DNA from: Zhongshania sp.
Lineage (GTDB): Bacteria > Pseudomonadota > Gammaproteobacteria > Pseudomonadales > Spongiibacteraceae
Direction of reading: 5' to 3'
Assembly: GCF_029212375.1 (NCBI RefSeq)
Contig: NZ_JARGNU010000010.1
Coordinates: 62,001-126,000 of the forward strand
DNA length: 64,000 bases
In this document: piece after piece, positions 19,491-28,624 of the stretch
How positions within the stretch are numbered: the first letter of the stretch is position 1
Layout of the letters: each line of letters starts with the position of its first letter
Notes under the pieces: model-generated
Databases searched by the model: none
Told to the model about the DNA's origin: nothing
The model's input: only the letters and a program-made list of their open reading frames with translations
Program-made: the position numbers and the translations under genes

Positions 19491-20945
19491 ATGCCCAATC
19501 ACACGGTTGCCGACATCCTCCGCGGACTGGAGGCCAAAACCTTCTCCAGCGAAGAAATTACCCAACAGTATCTAGACGCTATTGTCGCCCACGACCCACG
19601 GTATAACAGCTACATCACCGTAACCGCGGCAGCGGCGCTCGAGCAAGCTCGCGCCGCCGACCTAGCCCGCCAAAATGGCAGCGGCGGATTGCTGTGCGGT
19701 GTGCCCATCGCCCACAAAGACATTTTTTGCACAGACGGCGTGCGCACCAGCTGCGCATCCAAAATGCTCAACAATTTTATCGCCCCCTATAACGCCACCA
19801 TCGTTACGAAACTGGCGCAAGCAGGCACCATTACCTTGGGCAAAACCAATATGGACGAATTCGCCATGGGTTCGTCCAATGAAACCAGTTTTTACGGCGC
19901 GGTGCGCAACCCTTGGAATACCGACTGCGTACCCGGCGGCTCCTCTGGCGGCTCGGCGGCTGCAATTGCTGCAGGGCTGGCACCTGCAGCAACCGGCACC
20001 GACACCGGCGGCTCTATTCGCCAACCCGCGGCGCTGTGTGGCCTCACCGGCCTCAAGCCGACCTATGGCCGCGTGTCTCGCTACGGCATGATCGCCTTCG
20101 CATCTAGCCTCGATCAAGCTGGCCCCATGGCCAAAACCGCCGAAGACAATGCCCTGCTCCTGCAAGCGATGGCGGGCTTTGACCCGCTAGACAGCACCAG
20201 CATGCAACTGCCCGTACCGGATTTTGTGGGCGGCCTGAACAAAGATCTTAAGGGTTTAAAAATCGGCGTGCCTAAAGAATATTTCAGCGAAGGCCTAGAC
20301 CCCGCCATCGGCGCGGCGGTGGAAGCAGCCTTAGACGAGTACCGCAAGCTCGGCGCGGAGATCAAAGCCATTAGCCTGCCCCACACTCATTTGGCCGTGC
20401 CCTGCTACTATATTATTGCCCCAGCAGAGGCCTCGGCGAATTTGTCGCGTTTTGACGGCGTGCGCTACGGCTATCGCTGCGAAAACCCCAAAGACCTTGA
20501 TGACCTTTACACCCGCACCCGCGCCGAAGGCTTTGGCGCCGAGGTTAAACGCCGCATATTAATTGGCACCTATGCGCTGTCATCCGGCTTTTACGACGCT
20601 TACTACCGCAAGGCCCAACAGATTCGTCGCCTGATTAAACAAGACTTTAACGAAGCCTTTAAAGAAGTCGACATTATTGCTGGCCCCACCACACCCAACC
20701 CCGCCTTTGCCTTGGGCGAGAAAGTCAGCGACCCCCTCACCATGTATTTAGAAGACATTTACACCATAGCCGTGAACTTGGCCGGCCTGCCCGCCATCTC
20801 GCTACCGGTGGGCCTCACCCAAGGCAAGCCTATTGGCCTGCAATTAATTGGCCGCGACTTTGACGAGGCGAGCTTGCTCGCCGCCGCCCATCAGTATCAG
20901 CAGCGCAGCGACTGGCACCGCCAAGTCGCGCCCGGCAGCGTATAA
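19491..20945 (+). CDS. gatA: Asp/Glu-tRNA amidotransferase subunit A
   Basis: The glutaminase subunit of GatCAB, of the amidase-signature family; it releases ammonia that is channelled to GatB. The catalytic Ser-cisSer-Lys triad is present: K76 in VPIAHKD, S151 in PGGSSGGS and S175 in [12 protein letters not shown]. The start is the ATG at 19491, giving 484 residues, the family norm. A GTG at 19419 in the same frame would add 24 residues unlike any GatA start and overlap gatC. Confidence 0.97.
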   Translation: MPNHTVADILRGLEAKTFSSEEITQQYLDAIVAHDPRYNSYITVTAAAALEQARAADLARQNGSGGLLCGVPIAHKDIFCTDGVRTSCASKMLNNFIAPYNATIVTKLAQAGTITLGKTNMDEFAMGSSNETSFYGAVRNPWNTDCVPGGSSGGSAAAIAAGLAPAATGTDTGGSIRQPAALCGLTGLKPTYGRVSRYGMIAFASSLDQAGPMAKTAEDNALLLQAMAGFDPLDSTSMQLPVPDFVGGLNKDLKGLKIGVPKEYFSEGLDPAIGAAVEAALDEYRKLGAEIKAISLPHTHLAVPCYYIIAPAEASANLSRFDGVRYGYRCENPKDLDDLYTRTRAEGFGAEVKRRILIGTYALSSGFYDAYYRKAQQIRRLIKQDFNEAFKEVDIIAGPTTPNPAFALGEKVSDPLTMYLEDIYTIAVNLAGLPAISLPVGLTQGKPIGLQLIGRDFDEASLLAAAHQYQQRSDWHRQVAPGSV

Positions 20946-20955
20946 GGAAAGCATT

Positions 20956-22404
20956 ATGGAATGGGAAGTAGTTATTGGTCTGGAAGTTCACGTCCAGCTC
21001 AACACCAAAACAAAGATTTTCTCTGGCTCCAGCACCACCTTTGGCGCGGCGCCCAACACCCAAGCTAGCGCAGTAGACTTGGCGCTACCTGGCACCCTGC
21101 CAGTACTGAACGAACAGGCACTGAAAAAAGCCATTTTATTTGGCCTCGCCATCGACGCCGATATTTGCATGGCCTCGGTGTTCGACCGCAAAAATTATTT
21201 TTACCCCGATCTGCCCAAGGGCTACCAAACCACCCAAATGGACTTTCCCATAGTTGGCCCCGGCATTGTCACGATTAGCCTGAGCGATGGCAGCAGCCGC
21301 GATATACGCGTGCACCATGCCCACTTAGAGGAAGACGCAGGTAAATCCCTGCACGAAGATTATCACGGCATGACCGGCATCGACTTGAACCGCGCTGGCA
21401 CGCCACTGATTGAAATCGTATCTGAGCCAGATCTGCGCAGCGCCGAAGAAGCGGTGGCTTATCTGCGCAAGATCCACTCTATTGTGACCTACCTCGACAT
21501 TTCCGACGGCGACCTATCGCAGGGTTCCTTGCGCTGTGACGCCAACGTCTCGGTGCGCCCCAAGGGGCAAGCGGAGTACGGCACCCGCGCCGAAATTAAA
21601 AACATCAACTCCTTCCGCTTTGTTGAGCGCGCAATCAAAGTTGAAGTGCAGCGCCAAATTGAATTAATCGAAGATGGCGGCAAGGTTAAGCAGGAAACCC
21701 GACTTTACGACAGCGACAAAAACGAAACCCGCGCCATGCGCAGCAAGGAAGAAGCCAATGACTACCGCTACTTCCCCTGCCCAGACTTACTGCCGGTAGT
21801 CATCGAACAAAGCCTAGTAGACCAGCTCAAAACCACCATGCCCGAGTTGCCCGACGCCAAGCGTCAGCGCTTTGAACAAGCCTATGGCCTGTCGAGCTAC
21901 GATGCCGCCCTGCTCACCACCGAGCGCGCCATCGCCAATTATTTTGAAGCAGCAGCAGATGCCGCTGGCGATGCCAAGCTCGCCGCCAACTGGGTAAACG
22001 GCGAACTCTCTGCCGCCCTCAATCGCGACAACCTCGGCATTGCCAATAGCCCCGTTAGTGCAAGCCAGCTTGGCGGTTTAATCCAACGCATTGTCGACAA
22101 CAGCATCTCCGGCAAAATCGCCAAACAGGTCTTTGAAGCGCTATGGAACGGCGAAGGCGACAGCGCCGACGCGATCATCGACAGCAAGGGCTTAAAACAG
22201 GTTTCTGACACCGGCGCCCTCGGCGCAATGGTCGACGAAGTCTTGGCCGCCAACCCCGATCAGGTTGAGCAGTTCCGCGGCGCCGACGAAGGCAAACGCA
22301 AAAAAATGCTGGGCTTCTTTGTTGGTCAAATCATGAAAGCGTCCAAGGGCCAAGCCAACCCTGGCGTTATCAACAAAATTTTAAACGAAAAGCTGGGCGG
22401 CTAA
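20956..22404 (+). CDS. gatB: Asp/Glu-tRNA amidotransferase subunit B
   Basis: The ATP-dependent transamidase subunit that phosphorylates and amidates the misacylated tRNA. It has the signature start [20 protein letters not shown], the Asp/His metal cluster stretch [13 protein letters not shown] and [16 protein letters not shown], and a C-terminal YqeY-like tRNA-binding tail. The ATG at 20956 with AAGGA just upstream gives 482 residues; the frame is open back into gatA but that part is not GatB sequence. Confidence 0.97.
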   Translation: MEWEVVIGLEVHVQLNTKTKIFSGSSTTFGAAPNTQASAVDLALPGTLPVLNEQALKKAILFGLAIDADICMASVFDRKNYFYPDLPKGYQTTQMDFPIVGPGIVTISLSDGSSRDIRVHHAHLEEDAGKSLHEDYHGMTGIDLNRAGTPLIEIVSEPDLRSAEEAVAYLRKIHSIVTYLDISDGDLSQGSLRCDANVSVRPKGQAEYGTRAEIKNINSFRFVERAIKVEVQRQIELIEDGGKVKQETRLYDSDKNETRAMRSKEEANDYRYFPCPDLLPVVIEQSLVDQLKTTMPELPDAKRQRFEQAYGLSSYDAALLTTERAIANYFEAAADAAGDAKLAANWVNGELSAALNRDNLGIANSPVSASQLGGLIQRIVDNSISGKIAKQVFEALWNGEGDSADAIIDSKGLKQVSDTGALGAMVDEVLAANPDQVEQFRGADEGKRKKMLGFFVGQIMKASKGQANPGVINKILNEKLGG

Positions 22405-22439
22405 GCGCTGCCCCTACAAGCCACAAGGTAATCGATATT

Positions 22440-22730
22440 ATGAAAAAAGATAAAGAAAAGGTTCTTGACGAAGTATGGACCGAAGATCGGGTTAGAGAGT
22501 TTTTGGCTTCCGAGCCCAAAGCCGGCACCGACGCGGATTTTCACGCCCTGCTCAAAGCCTACCAAAGCATGCGCGCCGACGATTTCGAATTGTTTATTGG
22601 CATGTTCCTAGAGACCAATCGCAACCTTAATGCCACCGACAAAGCGGGTCGCACGGTGCTTAGCTATGCCAAAGAACACCGCAACTCCGGCGAGCACGTT
22701 GCTGCACTAGAGGCCAAGGGCGCAGTTTAA
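22440..22730 (+). CDS. PA4642-family small protein
   Basis: A 96-residue cytosolic protein with no signal or membrane helix. It resembles the uncharacterised PA4642 family of Pseudomonas: a charged start (KKDKEKVLDEVWTEDRVREF), a helical middle (ADFHALLKAYQSMRADDFELF) and an ankyrin-like end (NATDKAGRTVLSYAKEHRNS). It lies 35 bases after gatB. Its function is unknown; the ankyrin-like tail suggests a protein-protein contact. Confidence 0.85.
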   Translation: MKKDKEKVLDEVWTEDRVREFLASEPKAGTDADFHALLKAYQSMRADDFELFIGMFLETNRNLNATDKAGRTVLSYAKEHRNSGEHVAALEAKGAV

Positions 22731-22840
22731 GCCCACCTTCCACGAAGGCCATCCCCAAACGGTGGCCTTGCAAGCAACACCACTGAGGGCTATCACAAAA
22801 AACAATGAAACCAAGTCAAAAATGCTCAAAAAATAGTCTA

Positions 22841-22868
22841 GTAACAACTTCCTATAGCAACTTATAAT
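22841..22868 (+). promoter_or_regulatory. Candidate promoter of the cytosine methyltransferase gene
   Basis: GTAACA (22841-22846), 16 bases, then a perfect TATAAT (22863-22868), 35 bases before the methyltransferase start. The flanking DNA is AT-rich relative to gatB, marking the left edge of the accessory region. Confidence 0.5.
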
Positions 22869-22903
22869 CTACTGGCGATAACATTAAGCCAAGCAACCTA
22901 AAC

Positions 22904-23962
22904 ATGACCAAACAACTATCGATCAAAGCTGTCGATCTATTCTGCGGCGCAGGCGGGCTGACCAACGGCTTGTTAAAAACTGGAATCAATGTTGTAGCTG
23001 GCTACGACATTGAAGAATCATGTCGATTCGCTTATGAATATAATAACAACGCCGTATTTATTAATCGTTGCGTAACATTGCTTACCAAGCATGACATCGA
23101 GCAGCACTTTTCCGGCGCGGACTACACCCTACTGGCTGGGTGCGCGCCTTGCCAACCATTTTCGACTTACTCTCGGGCCGCTAAACAACAAGGACTTAAA
23201 TTTGATAAAAGATGGACACTACTCTCTAGCTTCGGGAATCTAATCAAATTAGTAAAACCTGACTTTGTAACAATGGAAAATGTCCCAGGACTAGCTGATC
23301 AAGAAGTTTTTAAAGACTTCCTATTATTGTTGAGTAAATATGGATATCACACTGACTTTAAAATCATCTTCTGCCCTGACTATGGGATGGCGCAAACCCG
23401 AAAGCGCTTAGTGTTAATTGCCTCTAGACTTGGAGAGATCACTATCCCAAGACCAACACACAACCCAAATACCTATCTAACAGTGGCCGATATTATAAAG
23501 GGGCTGCCAAAAATCGCTGCAGGGGAATCATGCTCTGGAGACGCATTGCATAGAGCTTCACGCCTCTCCCCGATCAATCTTCGTAGAATAAGGACATCTA
23601 AGCCCGGCGGCACTTGGCTAGACTGGCCTGAAGAACTACGGTCTAATTGCCACAAGAAAGAATCAGGAAAAACGTTTCCTAGCGTTTACGGTCGTATGTC
23701 TTGGGATGAACCATCGCCAACCATAACCACTCAATGCAATGGATATGGAAACGGCCGTTTTGGCCATCCATCACAAGATAGAGCTATAAGTCTTCGTGAA
23801 GCCGCAATGCTTCAATCCTTTCCCAAAAATTATCAGTTCCATCCCAAAGACAAAATCGCTCAGATAGCCGCACTCGCAAAAATGATTGGTAATGCAGTTC
23901 CAGTACGGCTCGGAGAGGTTGTCGGTCAGTCTATCAGCTCAGCAGTTCCTCACAACCATTAA
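22904..23962 (+). CDS. C5-cytosine DNA methyltransferase
   Basis: A 352-residue Dcm-type enzyme that methylates carbon 5 of cytosine in a specific site. Motif I DLFCGAGGLTNG (11-22), motif IV with the catalytic Cys GCAPCQPFS (C83), motif VI MENV (E125), motif VIII around QTRKRLV, a short target-recognition region, motif IX (SPTITTQ, GFGH-like GRFGHP) and motif X GNAVPVRLG are all in order. It looks complete and active. No Vsr endonuclease is nearby. It converges with the HEPN/DUF262 pair (stops two bases apart), which suggests it is the modification half of a defence set. Its recognition site cannot be read from sequence. Confidence 0.95.
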   Translation: MTKQLSIKAVDLFCGAGGLTNGLLKTGINVVAGYDIEESCRFAYEYNNNAVFINRCVTLLTKHDIEQHFSGADYTLLAGCAPCQPFSTYSRAAKQQGLKFDKRWTLLSSFGNLIKLVKPDFVTMENVPGLADQEVFKDFLLLLSKYGYHTDFKIIFCPDYGMAQTRKRLVLIASRLGEITIPRPTHNPNTYLTVADIIKGLPKIAAGESCSGDALHRASRLSPINLRRIRTSKPGGTWLDWPEELRSNCHKKESGKTFPSVYGRMSWDEPSPTITTQCNGYGNGRFGHPSQDRAISLREAAMLQSFPKNYQFHPKDKIAQIAALAKMIGNAVPVRLGEVVGQSISSAVPHNH

Positions 23963-23964
23963 CT

Positions 23965-24687
23965 TTAAGCCGTTTTATACTTGCAGTGATCAATAAAATA
24001 TTCGTAAGCACTTATTATGCAAGCAAGGTAGTCCTTAACGATGTTGATCAACCTCCGAAAATCGCTAGCGACATGCCCTTCCCCGCATTCAACAAAAGAT
24101 AACGAGCCATGAGCAAGTTTATTTCTTATGTCCTTTATCAGCCTTATTGGGCCTTTTTCATCACGAAATGGCCGATTAACAGATTGATTTATTGCGCGAG
24201 GAAGATGGATATCCACACCAATAGTTTTGCTGAAATTCTTTATTTCCGTACTACCCCAACTTCCACCGCCACCAGCAAAGATTTTTAATTGAATATCGCT
24301 TTCACCCATAACCTGGCGAAAAAGATCTAAGGCTCCTTCAAGCCGTTTTTCGTAACTAAGTGATTCATGAGGCTTCAGTATAGACTTCACATAAATCGCT
24401 CGCATTTTTTCCGTGAAGTCACAAAGATTATTGCCTATCCCATCTAATGCGTGCCGTTCGACAGCTTCAATGCACATTGAAACCGTTGATTCAACAAGAT
24501 TGTAAAGATGGAGATATATACCTGAGTACATTATCTTTTGCTGTTCTGGTGTAATTCGATAATCGTCATCACCAGCTTTTATAAATGCCCCTCCTGACCT
24601 GACCGCGATTTCAATCTTATCGACAAGCTCAAAATAACTTTCAATGCCTGAGACCCTATCATCGAATGTAGTTCTTACTAATTCCAT
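23965..24687 (-). CDS. HEPN-domain protein (MAE_28990/MAE_18760-like)
   Basis: A 240-residue cytosolic protein resembling the MAE_28990/MAE_18760 family of HEPN-like nucleases. The HEPN RNase signature R-x4-H is visible as RNKLAH (R188, H193) in a helix, preceded by a helical core (SGIYLHLYNLVESTVSMCIE, 55-74) and a Gly-rich loop (GGGGSW, 139-144). HEPN proteins are usually metal-independent RNases used in abortive infection or toxin systems. It begins one base after the DUF262 stop, so the two are surely co-translated. Family assignment is from memory of motifs, so moderately sure. Confidence 0.75.
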   Translation of the reverse strand: MELVRTTFDDRVSGIESYFELVDKIEIAVRSGGAFIKAGDDDYRITPEQQKIMYSGIYLHLYNLVESTVSMCIEAVERHALDGIGNNLCDFTEKMRAIYVKSILKPHESLSYEKRLEGALDLFRQVMGESDIQLKIFAGGGGSWGSTEIKNFSKTIGVDIHLPRAINQSVNRPFRDEKGPIRLIKDIRNKLAHGSLSFVECGEGHVASDFRRLINIVKDYLACIISAYEYFIDHCKYKTA

Positions 24688-24688
24688 A

Positions 24689-25735
24689 TCAGAGACCTAG
24701 CAATGCATTACGAACATAATTAATTCTTCCCTGCAATCTGCGTATTGCGTTGGCCCCGTCAGACCGGATCTCCCCAATGAAGCCATCACTCACAAGTATT
24801 TTAGTCACATCCTCTTTTGACACCACCAAATTAGGGTCTTGTTTTAGAGCTAAGTACGAACCGATAAAAATGGCTTCAAATCGCGCGCGCGGCGTAGTTT
24901 TTGCTTTAGGAGTTTTCCGAAATCCATGCTCGAATGATTTAGATACAAACTCTAAAGTTTCATTAAATCGATCTGAATATTGATCCTTTAAGTTTGGATT
25001 CGTAGCAAACTCAGAGTTCATCCGTTTGATGTACCTAAAAATAAATGCGGACACGTCGTCACGATAATCATCCAATCCATCAGAATACGCAAAAAATCGC
25101 GAAATAAGCTCTTCACGCTCTCGCTCATTCTTTTGTTTCGTCGAAACTGGAGCTAATTTATTAAACAGTGGGTTTTCAGACAAAGTATTTAAGAAACTCA
25201 TAAATGGCCCACGTAATGCGCCTCGCCTTACCTCCGCAGGGTTAGCGACTTTACTACCGGTATTAATTCGTTCAAACAGGTCAATTCTTGCTTCTATATC
25301 AGTATCGTCCGATAAAATAATTCCTCTAATCGACTTATTAAGAACCTTACGTTGCCGCGAAAGAGGAAGATCAAAAAATCGAGTATTATTAAGTAGATCT
25401 AGCCGCTCCAGACCACTGAGTGCTAAATTATTTTCTAAATACTCCGCTACAGTTCGTAAGCGTTGCGAACCATCCACTATTTCCAACTTTCCAGTCTCGT
25501 CGTTTTGCCAAAAGAACACAAATGGCACCGGAAGTCCGATGAGTAAGGACTCAATAAACTTGGATTTCCTTGTAGCATCCCACGTAAATTCACGCTGATA
25601 CTCAGGCACTGTGTACTCTTCTTTTGACACCTTCTGCGCCAAAATCTCAAGAGTGTACTCTGAAGTATAGAAGTCAATTTTCTTAGAATAGTTAAGAATC
25701 TGCTCTTCAGCCCGTTTTTGTGCGTCCTTATCCAT
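24689..25735 (-). CDS. DUF262 domain protein (ParB/GmrS-like fold)
   Basis: A 348-residue DUF262 protein. The family marks are VPEYQREFTW (43-52) and VDGSQRL (87-93, the DGxQR nucleotide-binding motif shared with ParB/sulfiredoxin folds and GmrS). The DUF1524 HNH nuclease that follows in full GmrSD is absent; instead there is a helical C-terminal half. In GmrSD and SspE-type proteins DUF262 hydrolyses NTP and governs modification-dependent restriction. Paired here with a HEPN gene and facing a cytosine methyltransferase, it is likely the sensor or regulator of a restriction-like system (inference). Confidence 0.85.
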   Translation of the reverse strand: MDKDAQKRAEEQILNYSKKIDFYTSEYTLEILAQKVSKEEYTVPEYQREFTWDATRKSKFIESLLIGLPVPFVFFWQNDETGKLEIVDGSQRLRTVAEYLENNLALSGLERLDLLNNTRFFDLPLSRQRKVLNKSIRGIILSDDTDIEARIDLFERINTGSKVANPAEVRRGALRGPFMSFLNTLSENPLFNKLAPVSTKQKNEREREELISRFFAYSDGLDDYRDDVSAFIFRYIKRMNSEFATNPNLKDQYSDRFNETLEFVSKSFEHGFRKTPKAKTTPRARFEAIFIGSYLALKQDPNLVVSKEDVTKILVSDGFIGEIRSDGANAIRRLQGRINYVRNALLGL

Positions 25736-25937
25736 ATAGAACTGATCCCTTTATTCGTCCTGTAAACTTACATTTAAATCAATAACCAAACCGCCCAAGG
25801 TTAACCACCGAGCAATACTATTAACGTAACAGCTTACGATCTTGCACGAAACTGGAACTGGAACTGGTCATAATGTATCCTGCGTATGAACTGTGTCTAT
25901 GAGCAGTATTAGTTAGCGATATTTACGGTTAGCGATT

Positions 25938-27365
25938 TCACTCAGATTTATTCGAGTAATCGGCCGCGGCCCAGAACGAGCGCTTACGCCAGTGCTTAGC
26001 TTGTAATTCGGTGATATACGCTTGGCCGCTAATTAAAGGCTGATAGGCCTTTTGTGTTTTATCCAGCGTTAGCAAGGCATTAAAATAATCGGCGGCGTGG
26101 TGATATGCGGTGCTGCGGCCGCGATCTAAAATGTCGCTCAATAGTGTTCGGTAGCACACTATGGCGGCGAGTTTGTCTTTGTGTTGCTTAAAAACGGAAA
26201 GCCAATCGCGTACGTGGCTGTAATGAAACGTTGCTATTTCTGCCGCTCTGGTCACGAGGGTAGTTGCTGCCAATTTTTCTTCGTTTACTAGCAACAACAT
26301 CTCAATGGCGTTGCCAATATCCTCATTGTTTGGCGCGATATTAAGCACGGTTTGGCGCAGTGCTTTACGCTCTTTTTTATCTGCCATTTCCCAGTAACAA
26401 AGCAGGTTAACTAAACTCGGCGTGGTAGCAAAGTCCTTGCGAAAGTTTTCTTTCACTTCAGCAATTTTGCCTTGTTCCAACAGTAATTGCGTAGTGAGTT
26501 TTTTGTGCAGGCCGCGCTCCGCGCTCCAGCTGGGTTGATCTAACCAGTGCTGGGCGCGCTCGTAATTTTCGGTGTACAGGGCAAATTCAATCAATGACTG
26601 CATTTGTAGTTCATTGGGCTGGGGGCTTTGCAGCAGGGTGGCTTTTTCAAACATGGCTAAGTCTTCAAGTGCCTCAGCCACTGACCGCAAGCCAATACTG
26701 GCGTGCGCAGCGCTTGGGTTGTAATTGAATCGCTCTGATTTATCTGACCTAGCCTGCAGCAAGGCTTTTTTAATATTATTTTCAAAACGCCACGCGAGCT
26801 GGGTAAGCTCGTCGTCGCTTAACAGCAACGCGCCATGACGGATAATATTATCAAAGCAGCCGTAATCGTTATTATCGAAATAAAAGCGGACTTTTGCCAC
26901 CCAATCTATTTTAGTATCAGTTTGTTCCGCCCGTATTTGTGCGGCAGTATCGAGCCATTGATCAATGGCTTCTCGATAAACTTCACCAATATCGCCGCTA
27001 GAATCGTCGCAGCGATTCATTATGCTCTCGCAGGTTTCGAGAAAGGCTTCTGTTAACGCCAGTGCCGACACGGGATTTTGCTCCCGCACCAGAGTATCTA
27101 TGTCGATCAGCAAACTTTGCAGGCGACAGGAAAAATCATGCACGGATTTCCAGTCTATATATTCATGGCTGGTCTTAAGCTCATCAATTTGCCAAAGCAC
27201 AACTTGCTGTAAGTCAGCGCTAGACCCCATGTTATCTGACATACCATCGACAGCAAGATGCCGCTCAATAATATCGTCTATATCGCCGTAAATACCGTAA
27301 ACAGCGGCGAGCATATTAATCAGTTGCTGCTTTTTTAAGGGCTTTAAGGCTTTTTCAATCGACAT
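25938..27365 (-). CDS. Unknown helical protein, last gene of the SNF2/AlbA_2 operon
   Basis: I do not recognise this 475-residue protein. It has no signal peptide, membrane helix, zinc motif or nucleotide motif. It is nearly all helix, with repeated short helical pairs in the C-terminal two thirds (for example ALYTENYERAQHWLDQPSW and TTQLLLEQGKIAEVKENF), so an alpha-solenoid/TPR-like scaffold is likely. The block ALALTEAFLETCES..MNRCDDSSGDIGEVY weakly recalls DUF6880 or SWIM-associated proteins. The start ATG at 27365 is one base after the preceding stop; a longer reading from 27392 would overlap it. It is coupled to the AlbA_2 gene and probably a partner of it or of the helicase. Confidence 0.8.
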   Translation of the reverse strand: MSIEKALKPLKKQQLINMLAAVYGIYGDIDDIIERHLAVDGMSDNMGSSADLQQVVLWQIDELKTSHEYIDWKSVHDFSCRLQSLLIDIDTLVREQNPVSALALTEAFLETCESIMNRCDDSSGDIGEVYREAIDQWLDTAAQIRAEQTDTKIDWVAKVRFYFDNNDYGCFDNIIRHGALLLSDDELTQLAWRFENNIKKALLQARSDKSERFNYNPSAAHASIGLRSVAEALEDLAMFEKATLLQSPQPNELQMQSLIEFALYTENYERAQHWLDQPSWSAERGLHKKLTTQLLLEQGKIAEVKENFRKDFATTPSLVNLLCYWEMADKKERKALRQTVLNIAPNNEDIGNAIEMLLLVNEEKLAATTLVTRAAEIATFHYSHVRDWLSVFKQHKDKLAAIVCYRTLLSDILDRGRSTAYHHAADYFNALLTLDKTQKAYQPLISGQAYITELQAKHWRKRSFWAAADYSNKSE

Positions 27366-27366
27366 A

Positions 27367-28608
27367 TTAATTGGCTTCTTTACTCGCGGCATAAATTGTT
27401 AGCAGTAATTCATTGTCGTCTATCAGGCTATATTCAGGGCGCTTGGCGCTAAGCCGCTCGCTGGCATTCATGATTTTAGGTACACCCTCGCCCCGCCGCT
27501 CAATAAGCGCTTGGCGCCCAGCTTCGTCGCGAGCGTTGTAGTAGCGGCTAAGGAGGTTAACGATATTCTCATTGCGGGTGACGGTATTGTCCATTAAGCC
27601 GTCTAAGGTCAGGCTATTGGCTAAGGCGCCGGGGCTGTATAGCTCAAGGCGATTGGCAAACATGTGCAGGCGAATACGGCGGCCGGTCATGGAATAGTCG
27701 CGGTGGGCTACGGCGTTAACAATAGCCTCGAACACCGCGCCCAAGTCATATTGAGGCAGGTCTTGACGACCCACGGTTTTGACCGCTTCTACACGCATGT
27801 TTTTGCGAACAAATTCAAATGCGCCGTTAATTTGCTGGTCTAGCGGGCCGTTAAAATCGGCGGCGTCGAGCTGGTCGTTAGCATCGCGCTCCGTACCGCT
27901 ATAACAAACACATTGAATATAGGCGTTGCTCAGCCATTGCCCCGGCTCTTGGCACAGCAGCAAAACCCCGCTCACTGACAAGCCTATTTCACCCTCATTA
28001 ATCGCGCTGAGGTGTAATTTACGCAGTTGCTCACTTTCTGGGCTATTCGCTTTTAAAAAGCGCTGCAACAGGCTTTTGTCGATATCGGCCAAGCTGGTAT
28101 TGGGTACATGGGTTTCGTCAAAACGAATAAGCCGCGACTGGCTGCGCTGCTGAAATAAACGCGCCAAGACTTCTGGCTTCATTTCTTGTTTGGTGGAGCC
28201 AACCCGCTGGTAGTAGCGGCCATTGCTGGCGTGCACCATGATGCTACGGGGAATTTCAACGTACACCACATTTTTAAGATCGCCCTGCCGGTCGGGCAGT
28301 TGTAGCAAGCGGGTATCTACTTTTACCGGAGGCTGGATTTGCTGCTGACTTATATTCACCACCCATTCTTCCACTTTGGCAACTTGCTCGTCGGCAATAC
28401 CAATGACATCGCGGTTTTTGTCGTCTACGCCAAGTAATAAGCGCCCGCCTTGGCCATTGGCAAAGGCGGCGATTTCGTGGGCCATTTTGTCGCGATTTGG
28501 GCCAACGAGGCGCTCGCCTTCAAATTTTAGGCCCTTAAATTCGATGCTAGAGTCTTCGCCAAGGCGAATATGAAACAGCAGCTCTTTGCTGAGTTTTTCT
28601 CTGTTCAC
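27367..28608 (-). CDS. AlbA_2 / Schlafen-like ATP-binding protein
   Basis: A 413-residue protein of the bacterial AlbA_2-HATPase group. The AlbA_2 (Schlafen-core-like) domain covers about residues 12-130: EDSSIEFKGLKF (18-29), then MAHEIAAFANGQGGRLLLGV (42-61). The C-terminal part has the HATPase_c_4 pattern FEAIVNAVAHRDYSM and the sequence LELYSPGALA. Family members are described as ATP-binding putative DNA/RNA-binding or transcriptional regulators, and Schlafen-type cores can be nucleases. It lies between the SNF2 helicase (16-base gap) and the unknown helical gene (1-base gap). Its role in the operon is unknown. Confidence 0.85.
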   Translation of the reverse strand: MNREKLSKELLFHIRLGEDSSIEFKGLKFEGERLVGPNRDKMAHEIAAFANGQGGRLLLGVDDKNRDVIGIADEQVAKVEEWVVNISQQQIQPPVKVDTRLLQLPDRQGDLKNVVYVEIPRSIMVHASNGRYYQRVGSTKQEMKPEVLARLFQQRSQSRLIRFDETHVPNTSLADIDKSLLQRFLKANSPESEQLRKLHLSAINEGEIGLSVSGVLLLCQEPGQWLSNAYIQCVCYSGTERDANDQLDAADFNGPLDQQINGAFEFVRKNMRVEAVKTVGRQDLPQYDLGAVFEAIVNAVAHRDYSMTGRRIRLHMFANRLELYSPGALANSLTLDGLMDNTVTRNENIVNLLSRYYNARDEAGRQALIERRGEGVPKIMNASERLSAKRPEYSLIDDNELLLTIYAASKEAN

Positions 28609-28624
28609 GCCATTCTCCCACCGG

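Noticed and set aside
24689-25735. Full GmrSD type IV restriction enzyme
   Set aside because: DUF262 is present, but the DUF1524 HNH half is not in this gene or the next.
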